Source: Vitellaria paradoxa
Lineage: Eukaryota > Streptophyta > Magnoliopsida > Ericales > Sapotaceae
Length of the DNA stretch: 64,000 nucleotides
Assembly: GCA_019916065.1 (NCBI GenBank)
Contig: JAINTL010000044.1
Span: 52,434-116,433 of the forward strand
Direction: 5' to 3'
The position numbers and the translations under genes were made by a program. This document shows positions 22,801-33,140 of this stretch, one piece after another. Positions within the stretch are counted from its first letter, which is position 1. Every line of letters begins with the position of its first letter. The notes below the pieces were generated by a model. The model did not search any database. It was given only the letters and a program-made list of their open reading frames with translations, and was not told the DNA's origin.

Positions 22801-25800
22801 TTCTTGAATTAAAAAATATATTAGACACTAATCCGATTCTTCTTGGAACAAATATATTTATTTATTTATTTTTAGAAGCTCATTAATTAATTAATTTATT
22901 TTTTTTTATTTTTTTAACCGAGAGTATCCGGATTAATTGAGACAAACTCTGAATATTAGATATAATCTCAAATATAGATCAAGCTTGGCCGGTCAAGCTT
23001 GGCCAGTGAGACGATAGAGGATAAGTTTCATCGTCGAGAGGGAAACAACTTGGATCATCAGCTAAGGCCCCTAAATGACCGCTCAGTAATAAATGAGGTA
23101 GGGGTGTCTTAACCCCTAAATGACCGCTCAGTAATAAAGGAGGTAGGGGTGCAGAGACAGCCAAGAGGTTTGTTCACAGACAGCCAAGAGGTTTGTTGAG
23201 ACACCTGCATCTCGACTAATCCCCAAGGTTCTGAAATTAACGATTAGGTAAACCCTTCAGTAATTCTAAGAATACTTGAATTAGTGACCATTAAAGAGTA
23301 AACCCAAAATCTTATTAATTGAACTAACTTTCAAAATTGAAACTCGTTAATTTATACGAATGTTTAGAGTTAAGAATTATTTTCAACTATGTTATTATAT
23401 TGCTATTTTTAATACTTGAGGTTCTAATTCCCTATCTATATTTTATTTTATATTATTTATCTATATATTTGTCACTTTAAATTAGATAATTCAGATCCCC
23501 TTTTAATTTTTTATCCACGGCTATCTAAACAAATGCTTTTGTGCAAAAATAAAATCCCTAACCATCTATTTATAATTAATTGATATCTTACTTTGTTAAT
23601 AGCTTGTTAACTTATAAAGAAAACGTGGGACTACATATCTACATAAGCAATAAATGTAACAAGAAATATTATAGCTAGTTAATTAGGAATTATTTTTAAA
23701 ATAGTAGTAAATTAAAAATTATTTTCCAAAAGAATAATATTATAAAAAATCAATTTTACTAATAAATTAATTATTTTTTTAACTTTCTTCAACTTTGTTT
23801 TAATTTTCTCCAATTTTTACTATCTTTCTTCAAATTTCTCTATATATATTTTTTTTAATTTTTACAAATTTTTATCAAATACATATTTTTTTTTTCAAAA
23901 GTGACATGTAACAACATCAATACAAAAATTGCAATTTTGGTTTACCATACATCCCCAAAACCTACTCTTGCGTATGTATATGAACTAGTATAAAACATTT
24001 TCATTTTGTGTATGTTTGGAGTTTTAAATTTGGGTAAAAAATAAAAAATAATTAAATTTTGAATCATAATTTGTTCCTCTAAAAGTGTGAAAAAGTTAGT
24101 AAAAATTAAAAAACAAATTAGTAAAAATTAGTAAAAATTGCATATAATTAAAAAAGTTAAAAATTTTTAGTGTGAAAAAAGTTAAAAAAATTAAAATAAA
24201 AATAAAAAAAAGTTGAAAGTTTTTTATTTAATTTAGCACTCCAAACGTGCACATAATTAGCATATATATATATATATATATATATTATCTCGTTGGGTTG
24301 AACATATTCATGGAAAAACAACTATCTTCAAGTTAATTATATATCTTGAACGTGTTAATTATCTTCAAGTTAAGATCGAATTCGTTAATTTCGGAAAAAA
24401 GTCTAAATTTTGTCAAATTTTAATCAACAGTACATTTATAGGTAAGGTTTGGATAAGGAATGGCTATCTCAACTGATCCAGCCGAATTTGATCTATTACT
24501 TGAGCCAAATAGATATGGGATTTGGATTTTTTTGGAGATAAGATGGGATTTGAATTTTTTTAAAACAAAAATTCGGGTATCAAATCAGATATAGAAACGA
24601 GATTGCCTCCGTTCTAATCCGTCCCAAATCCAATATTTGATTTGAATCTGCCCCAATTTACACTAAAAACTATCCAAATAGATCCAAACAACCCTGAATC
24701 CATAGAGCATGTACGAATACTTTTTTGAGGTTCAAAAAATTGGAATTAATAATTATATTATAGACTAACGTATTTTGAATTTACTATTTTGAGTTGAGAC
24801 AATGTTAGTAGTTTAGAATTATGTATCTTTATTATGTATTAGTTGGATAAAATGGTACTTTAGTGAAATGTTAGTTTTGGAAATTTTTATAAATTACTTT
24901 GGTGAATTATTATTGTGATGATATTTATGTATTATTTTAATTTTGGATACGAATTATTTAGTAGTAATATAGATTACATATGCAATCAAGTTATATATGA
25001 AATTAAGGGTGAATTCGGAGGCATATAGAGAGTTCGAATTTTCAGATATTTGCAGATATATCCGTTTCTCCTTTTAGAGGAGAGATGGAGGTCCTAAAAA
25101 ATATCCATTCGGAGTTTGGGGCGAATTCGGAAGGCGGATAGAGGATTCAGAGTTCGAATTTGAATATTGTTATATTCACCTCCGATTTGTCCCATTGCCA
25201 TCCCTAGATTTCGAGTTTTGAGAAAATTTAAAAAAAAAATTAAGTTGACATAAAGAGTAACCTGTGAAGAAATTTAATTGAAATAAAGTAGAGAAATTTT
25301 CGAATTTTTTAAAAGAAAAAATTTATAGGTTGGAGTAAATAGAACAGCAACAAACAAACTAAGGCTTGGTTTGCAACTAAAAAAAGCCAGTTATTTTAGT
25401 GTTTGGAAATTCAAGTTAGCTGCTTTTTTTTGCCCTAACTTTTTTAATAAATTTATATATTGACATCTATACCCTTTGTGCTTCATGCTATTTTTCAAAA
25501 CTACCTTTAAAGACACAAATGTCCCAATTCCTCACATGTCCACTGCCAAAAGGGGTTGACTCTACCAGGAAAAATGGTCGACTCTATTTATTAGTTTAAG
25601 GATTTACGTGCCCTTACCAAAAAAGGTCAATTTCTTTTTCTCATAGCGTTGACCCTAGTTGTTTGGTTTAGAATTTCATATGTCTGCTGTCAAAAGGAGT
25701 CGACCATTTTCTTGATTGGGGTCGAACCCATTTATTGACTTAAAGATTTATATGCTTATAGTGTATAAGAAAGAGTAATTTCATAATTTAGAAATAACCC

Positions 25801-27380
25801 AATAATTAGCTGTTATAATGGCAAGTTAGTAGCTGCTATCTAGCAACTACTGTAACAGCTATTAGGTGGGGGTTGCTAAGCCAAGCCTAATTATAATCAA
25901 TTACCAAAATAATAATAATAATAATAATAATAAATGAATTAAGTTAATTTCCGTACCAAGCAAGTTATCAGACAAGCTGCCTCTGGAAGCATGCTCAGTC
26001 ACCAGCAGCTTCTCATCTCTCCTGTAATAGTAAGCCAAAGGTGGCAACACATTCGGGTGCCTTAGCCCTCCCAGTCTCCTCATCTCTGCATCAAACCCAT
26101 CTTTACTCGTGATCCTATCCATCTCCCTCATCCTCTTCACCGCCACCGCAACCCCATTCCCCATCATCGCCTTGTAAGCCGACCCCAACCCACCGTTCCC
26201 CAGCACCTCCGCCGCCGCCTTCATCAAATCCGACAACCCAAATACCCCCTTCTCTTCATTCACCATCACCAGGTCCCCCATTCCCTTCCCCCCGCCGCCG
26301 CCCTGCCGCCACCCTTTCCGGCTCGACCCCCCTCCTTTCCCGCTACCGGAGTCCTCGTTCCCCCGCTTCGAACGTTGAATCGCCGCCACCGGCACAGCCA
26401 CCGCCTCGCCGGCAATTCGCGCCGACATGTCCACGCTCTGTTTCCCGAGCTTGTCGAACTGGTTGTTGCCTTCCTTTCGTCTCACTTTTACGACGATTGC
26501 CATGACCAGCAGGGACACAACTGCACCCAGCACCACCCACCCCACGGTGGAGCCCTTCACCTCTTTGGGCGGCGATTCGTGCGGTCCGCTAGGCTTCGTC
26601 TCCGGCGATGTTTTCACCGCCGGTTGGGGTGACGCCCCGGGAGCGTGTTGTTTGCATTCTTTTCCCAGTGACTTTCCACACAAACCTGGATTTCCCAGAA
26701 AGGAACGCGGACTAAATTTCGACAAATTGGGAGGAATTTCGCCTTCCAGCTTGTTGTTTGACATGTTGAGAACAGGCAAAATTTGTCTGTTTCAACGTGG
26801 CAACAGGCCCGGAGAATTTATTGTTTTCAAGGCGGAGTTCTACCAAAGTCGGGATTCGTCCCAGCGATTCCGGTATTTTCCCCGAAAACTTGTTATGGGA
26901 GAGCCAAACTTTCCTCAAGGGGCCCATTTTGGAGAAGAAATCGTTTGGGATTTCGCCGGAGAAATTGTTGTGGGACAAATAGAGAACCCGCAAAGAAACA
27001 AGACGATTGAATTGGGGAATCAGACCGGAGAGAGAGTTGTTGAACAGAGTGATGGACCGGAGAGTTTGGATTCCGGCCAATGCGGCGACGTCAATCTCTC
27101 CGGCGAGCCTCATGTTGGGTAGATGGAGACGCGTGATGAGGCCGTCAGTGTTGCAAATGACGCCAGACCAAGGTTTCTCTTTCTGGCAGGGGTCGGTGTT
27201 TGGTACCCAAGAATTGAGGGCTGTGGAGTTGGAGAGAGAACGTTTGAGGGTGAGGAGGGCTTGATTGTCGGGGAGAGGAGAGAGAGAGAGAGTTAGGAGT
27301 GGTAGAGAGAAGAAGAGGAAGAGAGGAGGGAGGAGGTGGTGGTGGCGGGAGATAATTAGTAGGAGGCGAACAGCGGCCAT
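19818..27380 (-). CDS. Pollen receptor-like kinase (LRR-RLK, atypical kinase), two exons, two 1-base frameshifts
   Basis: Exon 1 is 27380-25957 and exon 2 is 20393-19818, joined across a 5,563-bp GT..AG intron in phase 1. Together they make 2,000 bases; removing one extra base at two sites gives exactly 666 codons (665 residues), the usual PRK length. Order: hydrophobic signal (about 1-33); LRRNT with NSWVPNTDPC..WSGVIC; LRRs (RLHLPNMRLAGEID, VLYLSHNNFSGEIP); Cys pair NPGLCGKSLGKEC; Ser/Pro linker; membrane helix about 278-297; kinase-like domain. The glycine loop is LGNGGLGSAYKA (393-404) and the Lys in VAVAVKRM (415) is kept. The catalytic loop is HGNLKSSN (514-521), lacking the HRD Asp, and DFG is replaced by TDYAF, so it is an atypical or pseudo-kinase as in PRK relatives. 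Frameshifts: an extra base near 26780 (after LKQT) and near 19985 (after ISDRE). Sequence error or early pseudogene are both possible. Confidence 0.9.
20560..20930. repeat. Short AT-rich MITE-like repeats in the intron
   Basis: The block 20565-20775 (AAAATTAGTAAAAATT words, AATTTGGCATCACAAATGCACAC end) resembles 24005-24257 (AATTTAGCACTCCAAACGTGCAC end). The block 20760-20910 matches 16308-16450. Precise termini are obscured by the A/T composition. Confidence 0.45.
21848..21955. mobile_element. Short PIF/Harbinger-like MITE, 108 bp
   Basis: Starts GGTTCTGTTTGG and ends CCAAACACACCC, flanked by TAA on both sides (21845-21847, 21956-21958). It shares interior words with 29849-30004 (ATTATTTACTTTTTATC). 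Confidence 0.65.
22905..23335 (-). mobile_element. Plant SINE remnant, interrupted by an insertion
   Basis: On plus, a T-rich run is followed by AACCGAGAGTATCCGGATTA, and after a 251-bp interruption by CTCGACTAATCCCCAAGG and TGAAATTAACGATTAGGTAA. These segments in this order are the 3' portion of a common tRNA-derived plant SINE type. Weak A/B-box-like words (TTAGTTCAATTAATAAG, GGGTTTACTC) lie at about 23325-23290 on minus. A shorter relative is at 59390-59480. Confidence 0.65.
22945..23195. other. 251-bp insertion with 8-bp flanking duplication and internal tandem repeats
   Basis: TTGAGACA occurs at 22937-22944 and again at 23196-23203, exactly where the SINE is interrupted. The insert contains three short tandem duplications in a row: a 14-bp GGTCAAGCTTGGCC-type unit near 22980-23007, a unit of about 44 bp with CCCCTAAATGACCGCTCAGT twice (from 23069 and 23115), and an ACAGCCAAGAGGTTTGTT unit twice (23156-23197). 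No terminal inverted repeats are evident. Confidence 0.6.
24005..24257. repeat. AT-rich MITE-like repeat
   Basis: Flanked by TATGTTTGGAGTTTTAAA on the left and CACTCCAAACGTGCACATAA on the right, an inverted-repeat style seen in other short repeats here. The interior is almost only A/T and resembles 20565-20775. Confidence 0.45.
24459..25208. mobile_element. Non-autonomous element with GGGATGGCAA-type ends, 750 bp
   Basis: The left end AGGAATGGCTATCTC and the right end CCCATTGCCATCCCT (reverse complement AGGGATGGCAATGGG) form an imperfect inverted repeat. Internally, the words GATCCAAACA, GGCGAATTCGGA and TATCCAAATAGATCC recur. The same terminal motif ends the element near 53.4 kb (minus). 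Confidence 0.5.
25363..25887. mobile_element. PIF/Harbinger-like non-autonomous element, 525 bp
   Basis: Termini GGCTTGGTTTGCAAC and, inverted from the right, GGCTTGGCTTAGCAAC, with TAA on both sides (25360-25362, 25888-25890). There is no transposase frame. It ends about 70 bp inside the intron from the 5' splice site of the receptor kinase gene. Confidence 0.78.
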
Positions 27381-27800
27381 GTTTGCCCAGCCGGAAATGA
27401 TATCAGGGCCACCTCTCCGGGTGCCGCTGTTCGTAGAGATATTGGGGAAATTTTCAACTCTAAAAAGGAATTTTTTTATTATTTATTATTATTATTTTTA
27501 ATTTTTTTTTAACTGGTTGGGTTGATTTGTTTTTGTTTATTTTTGGGAGTATGGGAGTGTGAGTTGTGAAGGAACGGTGATGGAGCTGGCAGCTCCCTTG
27601 CAGACATTCTAAGAATAGGCTCTAACATCTGGGGTTGGGGAAGGAGAGAGATGAGGAGAAGGAAGTGCATTGACAAAGCGCCCTTCTCGCTAGATACATA
27701 TATGTAAATATATATATATATAACCATTGTATTATATATATCATTATATGTAGCATTTGCATGACTTTATGTACATCGGACAAATAATCCAAACTCTAAT
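27381..27800 (-). promoter_or_regulatory. Putative promoter and leader of the receptor kinase
   Basis: On the minus strand a TATA-rich run lies at 27722-27703, followed by CTTCCTTCTCCTCATC- and TCTCTCCTTCC-type pyrimidine sequence (27670-27635), then the ATG at 27380. The leader would be about 300 bases. This is inferred from composition only; no start site can be proved. Confidence 0.35.
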
Positions 27801-28399
27801 CACCGTTCAAAAGGATATACAGAAAACAAAATAATCACTGCCATATGCATGGTGAAATTCTTCTGCATAATTCTCTTGAATTGATATGGGTGGCTATCTT
27901 AATTTGGTACACGTGCTTGAATGATGAAGTATATGCACCAGAGTTCTTGTTCTTGGATCAAACTGTGTTGTTGGATGGTTACTAAAGAAAATAAGAGAAA
28001 AAGAAGAGAGAGGGAACCTATTTTGAGGAAACTAATTCAACCTTCAAGGAGAGAGAAAGTTCTCTAAGAATTCCGCCCCTAGTGAAAAATAAATTTTGTT
28101 CATGGTAATTCCCTTTTCAATTTTCGAACCAACTTTAATTGTATTTGGGCCTAATGAAAGATCGACTGGACCGAGGCTCGTGTTTTGGTCTCGCCAGATG
28201 ATGATTTAATTCCTCCGGGCTAGATCGAGCCATCCTCTCATGGAAACTCTGTCGAACGCACGTTCTTCTCTCTCCTCTGCTCACTACAAGTGCTTTTCTC
28301 CGGAGGCAATATGTAAGGTGAATACTAACTATAAAACAGATAAATGATAAGTGGGATTTTATGGAAGGAAAAAAAAAAAACAAAAAACAAAAAACAAAA

Positions 28400-28465
28400 A
28401 GAGAGCTTGACTTGAAAAGAGAAAGAGAGAGAGAGAGAGGGGAAGAGAGAGAGAGAGGAGGGTTA
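28400..28465. repeat. (GA)n microsatellite
   Basis: Repeated GAGAGA with short interruptions at about 28417-28458. Confidence 0.8.
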
Positions 28466-28477
28466 AAATGGGATTAT

Positions 28478-28720
28478 ATATTTTTTAGTTATATTGAGTA
28501 GACTATGTATAATTGTATTAATGTGTATTGAGCTAAAATTTATTTTTTTTATTGAGTGGGTACAATTGATATTGGATTTTTTTTTCCTTGAATGGACACA
28601 ATTGGTATTGTGTTTCAATTTTTTTTTCTTTTTCTTGTGTAGGCATAATTGGGCAAAAACAATACCAATAAGAAAAAAAAAAAGTATAATTTTTTTTAGG
28701 GTGACCATGTGCCCCTAAGC
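28478..28720. repeat. Repeat copy B (related to 14850-15130)
   Basis: It shares ordered segments with 14850-15130: a TTTTTTAGTTATATTG start, GGTACAATTGATATTGG, TAGGCATAATTGGG and the end GACCATGTGCCCCTAA. Unclassified. Confidence 0.5.
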
Positions 28721-28847
28721 ATATGCTAAATCAGTTCTTGCTTTTTTCTCTCTGCCATCTCTACATCCTCTCTTATGCAATTCTTTGTCATCCGTCCTCT
28801 TCTTTAGTTAGATCTCCTATCTTGTGTTAGTGAACTAAGATGTATTT

Positions 28848-29259
28848 AGAGGTGGAAACATGTTGAGTCAAACTGAACCGAATCGAACTAAACTGAACTT
28901 TAACTTATTCGAACTCGGCTCGAACTATTTATACTAGGAGCTCGAGTACCTACATAAAAGTTTGAACCAAGTTTGAACTCAATTTAATAAAAAAAATTAT
29001 ACTTTAGATTGGCTCGTAAATATCTCAGTTAAACTCAAATGACATCATTTTAGTCTAATATATAATGAATAAAATATTATAAAAATATAATATATATATT
29101 ATTTTATCGAACGGGCTCGTAAGTTTTGAGCCGATTCTTTCTAGACATGAACTCGAACTTAATTCTAAATGAGTCATAAATAGAGTTTGATTGAGCTCGC
29201 TTTAATCAGGAACTGAGCTCGAAGAGTTTAAAAAAAATTTTGAATTGTTTTCACCTCAT
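28848..29259. mobile_element. hAT-like non-autonomous element, 412 bp
   Basis: A perfect 8-bp duplication ATGTATTT flanks it (28840-28847, 29260-29267). Ends are AGAGGTGGAAAC and, inverted from the right, ATGAGGTGAAAAC. The interior is rich in GAGCTCG/GAACTCGG words. An 8-bp duplication with short inverted ends fits the hAT superfamily. There is no transposase frame. Confidence 0.78.
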
Positions 29260-29267
29260 ATGTATTT

Positions 29268-29845
29268 CAATGATTTGTATCATTGGACGAATCAAGTTAT
29301 GGATTATGGGTGCAATCGCTCCATTCATTCTAAAATTATGTTTTAACCCCTTATTATTATTTAATTGTATAAAAATTATTTTAGTACTTTTGCTTACAAG
29401 ACACGACACATAAAAAGAAAGTTCATTGTCTAAATTAAAATAATTTTACATAAATTTTGTTACATTACTATGACTTCCTTTTAAAAACAAAATTTATTAT
29501 AAAAATTTCAACTATTTATCTTGATCAATTCGATTGTAGATGAGTTTTGATCCCGATGACCAAAAAATCTGTGTCAACTTTGTATCTCTTGATTCCATCC
29601 AAAGGCGGAGTTAGTAGGGGTATGACTTCTTTGTTTTTATTTTTATTTTTTATTGCACCAAACAGCTCAACAAAAGGATTAAAAAATCAAGATTGCAGGC
29701 AGTATGGGTATGACTTAGAATTAAATTATAGCATATTCATACCCTATTCAAGTGATCGAAGCCAAAATCATTGAGAAGACTGCAACAAGCATCTTTTTTT
29801 AGTTTAAGGCTCCGTTGGGTGGTGAGGCAGTTAGGGCTTTTCAAT
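29268..29845. other. Intergenic, no recognised feature
   Basis: AT-rich. Short frames such as 29547-29774 have no domain. Confidence 0.4.
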
Positions 29846-29848
29846 TAA

Positions 29849-30004
29849 GCCCCGTTTGAAATGGTAAAAAAATTTTAAAAAATAATAAAAAAATATTAAA
29901 AAATTTTAAGAATTATTTACTTTTTATCCTATTGTACAAATTAATTACTCATAACTTATTTACTTTATTTTTTTATCTCACTTTTTATCATTTTAAATGT
30001 ACCC
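29849..30004. mobile_element. PIF/Harbinger-like MITE, 156 bp
   Basis: Begins GCCCCGTTTGAAATGG and ends ATTTTAAATGTACCC, with TAA on both sides (29846-29848, 30005-30007). It shares the interior with 21848-21955. Confidence 0.65.
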
Positions 30005-30349
30005 TAACAGTTTTGCACAGAAATGGTTATTTAAAAAAAAAAAAAATTTGCAGGCCTCCACCGGTTCCCATTTTATACATCCCCACGCGCACACACCAGT
30101 TTAGAAAATGGTGGGTTGCATCCATAGCTTCAGAAACCCGTGAAAAAGACACATGAATTGCATATTAATTACTATATGGTACTCACGATGCAACAAATGT
30201 ATCATTTTAGTTATATGTTGACTTGTATGTATTTGCACAACTCGTACGCCAGCCTTGATTTTCTATGTGACACATAACTCTAGGGCAGCTTTTATAACAA
30301 TGAAATGCATATATCTATGTATACTCACATATATATGTGTGTGGCATAA

Positions 30350-30800
30350 AAATATCTTGTCCGACCATAAGAGTGGTTCGCCAATCATAAATTGCACCCC
30401 GACCAAGAGAGTATATTCTGGTTAAATTGGGACTAAATAGTTTACTAGTTACGTTATATAATTACTTTACGTACTACACTTCTACACGGCTCTCGAAACT
30501 TACATTATCTAACATTTAATGTTAACCGCCCACCTCCACTTTAAGTCATATCAAAATAAAGTGATAGTTAAATCAACAGAAAACAAGACAGACATTCCAT
30601 CTATAAATACCAAAAATCAAGATAAGGTAAAGGCCCTTTTTCGGCTCCTTTTTCTCTAATCCTCTTCTCTCTCTCTCTTTATTCATTTACGTGAGTCTAT
30701 ATCTATATGAGTTACTGACTTAAGTATCGGAGTGTTCCTTGATCAGGGACTGACTCCGGCCAGCTTTACTTTACCATTTTCTTGTATGCAGGCCACAGTT
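30350..30800 (+). repeat. LTR-like fragment with promoter
   Basis: TATA box CTATAAATACC at about 30601-30611, followed by a pyrimidine-rich leader and then GAGTTACTGACTTAAGTATC and GGAGTGTTCC at about 30710-30740. The TGACTT-x-AGxxTCGGAGTG pattern downstream of a TATA box is characteristic of LTRs of plant LTR retrotransposons, often Ty3/gypsy. No partner LTR, PBS or coding region was found, so it is a solo or broken LTR. Confidence 0.55.
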
Positions 30801-30859
30801 GGGAGGGGATCTCTATGAACAAGAAAAAGAAGGGGCCTACGGAAAAAGAAGGTAAAAAA

Positions 30860-32080
30860 TATTGCCAAACAATATGCATATATGAATGTTGAAAATTGTC
30901 ATTTTATCATACAAATATTTAAAAAAAATAATTTAACTAGGGGCAACTTGGTGGCGCAAAAAAATACAATTTTACATTACTAAACGACGTGTAACACTTT
31001 AGTAGTTAGTTATGTATTTGGTAAAAATAATTTGTAAATAGTGAAAAATTTTGGGAAAGTTAATAAAAGTTAAAAAATATTAAAGAAAATTAGTAAAAAT
31101 ATTTTTTTGTTTTCTTTTTTGTGCTTCAACTGTCCCTAGAATGAGGTGATAATAGTGTTGTTATAAAAGTGTAATTCTACAAATTTGTTAATTTTTAGTG
31201 ATGTTATCCCCATCTAGATAAAAAATTTTTAATTGCATAACAATATCGTGTTGGTTTTTTTTTTTTTTTAAACAGATGTCAAAATAGAGAAGAAAAACGA
31301 TTTCAATGCAAATACTTATCATTTCTATTAATAATTTCAATAATTTAGTGCTCACTAGAAGTTTGCACAAAAATAAATAAATAAATAAAATTGTACCTTA
31401 TGTCCACTTGGATATATTTTAGGAAGTTCATTATAATTGCCATAAATCGCTTTGTAATTGTTAAAATATATATGTTTGTGACTAAATTCATAACGGGTAA
31501 ATTACTTAACTTTTTCCTTAATTTTAGGCAAAATATAAAAATTTCCCTCCAACGTTTAATCTTACATTAATTTTTTTTATTCTAAAATGTTTGTAACAAT
31601 TAAATCATTTATTTGTTAAGACATCTGCCTATCTATATTATTATAAAACAAATATGGGGATTAATGATAAATCTTAAAAATTCATGAAATTATTTTTTGG
31701 GTAAAACATTTTTTCTTCACCTTATAATACCCCTAAATTTTTCTATAACCAAATACAACTTCAATGTATTAAAAAGAATATTTTTACAACTATCATATAA
31801 ATTACTTATTTCATCTATTTAAATTTTTATTTTCCTTAAACACCTTTTAACTACCCATTACTTTCATAATTTTTTGAATACCTCTTAATTAGTTAATATT
31901 TCCTTAGATATCTTTACCTAATTCATTATTTATTATTTGAGGCACTCTTGTCACTTTTTTTTATAATTTTTATTTAAAATAAAAAGTTTAACAAAATCAC
32001 ACACAGTATGTGTCCTCAATTCTAATCAATTATTAACTTAACATGATGAGATCGATAAATTTATATTTATTTTACCATTT
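30860..32080. other. AT-rich intergenic, no gene
   Basis: MITE-like words at 31010-31120 (GTATTTGGTAAAAATAATTT) resemble the 20565 and 24005 repeats. Nothing else was recognised. Confidence 0.4.
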
Positions 32081-32082
32081 AG

Positions 32083-33140
32083 GACATGTTTGGTACGAGG
32101 TAAAAATTTTAACGATAAAAAATTACTAGGGTAATTGTTACCCTAGTAATGATTACTAGATTAACAAGTTGACGATACTTGTATTTGGAATAAGATAGTA
32201 AATATTACCCAATAATAATTATATTATGTTTAGAACATTAAAAGTTTTGAAAAGATAAAAGTTAATTATGTTTGAAATGAAGATAAATTGACCAAGGGTA
32301 AAATTTAATATTTAATCTTAGTAAATTATTATAATAAAATAAATTATCATAATAATTGTTATTTTAATAATAATTAATTTTAATAAAATATATATTATTA
32401 ACTTTAATTTTAAATAAATTTATTAATTATAAAAAATAATTTTATCATAGATTAATATTTCAATAGTAATTAATTTTAATAATGAATTATTATTTGTTAA
32501 AAATTATCTTTATTTTGATAAAATAATTTAATAAAACAAATAATTTTATTTTATTTAAATAAATTATTAATTTTAGTAAATTATATCAATACAATACATA
32601 ATCTAATAAATGATTATTTACGATAAATAGTTTTTATTTAATAAAATATTTTAATAAAATAAATTATTTTAATAAGTAATTGTTATTTATTAGACATCAA
32701 TTTTAATTTTTGAAAATACATAATTTTAGTCATAAATTAATATTTCAATAATATTTATTTAATAAGATATAATAAATTATGTTAATAATAAATTATTATT
32801 TATTTAATATTATTTTGATAAAATAATTTAACAATTAATTAATTTTAATTTAATTAAATAAATTATTATTTTATAATATTTATTAATTATATAAAAGAAT
32901 ATTGCTTAGAGTTTTATAGGAGTGTAAAGAAATATTTTATAGGGTAATAAGAAGAGGTAAAATTTTTTCATTACCCTCTGTTACCAACCTCTCCGCCGAG
33001 TAACAATTTACCCCATATAGGAATAATTGTTATCCTCAGGGTAATTGTTATCCCCTCATTCAAAGTAATGTAATGGAGGGTAAAAATCATTCTAGTAAAA
33101 TTTATCTTCTTTTACCCCTAAAACAAATATGTCTCTAAAA
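32083..33140. mobile_element. AT-rich non-autonomous element, about 1.06 kb (copy 1 of a structural class)
   Basis: Long imperfect inverted ends: left GACATGTTTGGTACGAGG then TAAAAATTTT; right inverted GACATATTTGTTTTAGGGG then TAAAAGAAG. GGGTAATTGTTA words are near both ends. The core (about 32300-32900) is almost pure A/T made of diverged repeats of TTAATAAAATAA/ATTAATTTTAAT type. It has the same build as 50651-51715 and 60471-61501, but different terminal sequences from the latter. Confidence 0.55.

Larger units (their letters stand above)
20394..25956 (-). other. 5.56-kb intron of the receptor kinase gene, filled with repeats
   Basis: The donor is CTTG|GTACGG at 25956 and the acceptor TTTTTGAAG|GAGATAG at 20394. 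The single intron at this place, between the kinase N-lobe and the catalytic loop, fits the family. It holds several MITEs, a split SINE and a 750-bp repeat, listed separately. Confidence 0.85.

Noticed and set aside
26427..27122. 231-codon open frame on the plus strand
   Set aside because: It is the antisense shadow of the LRR exon of the receptor kinase, whose frame has clear domain motifs.
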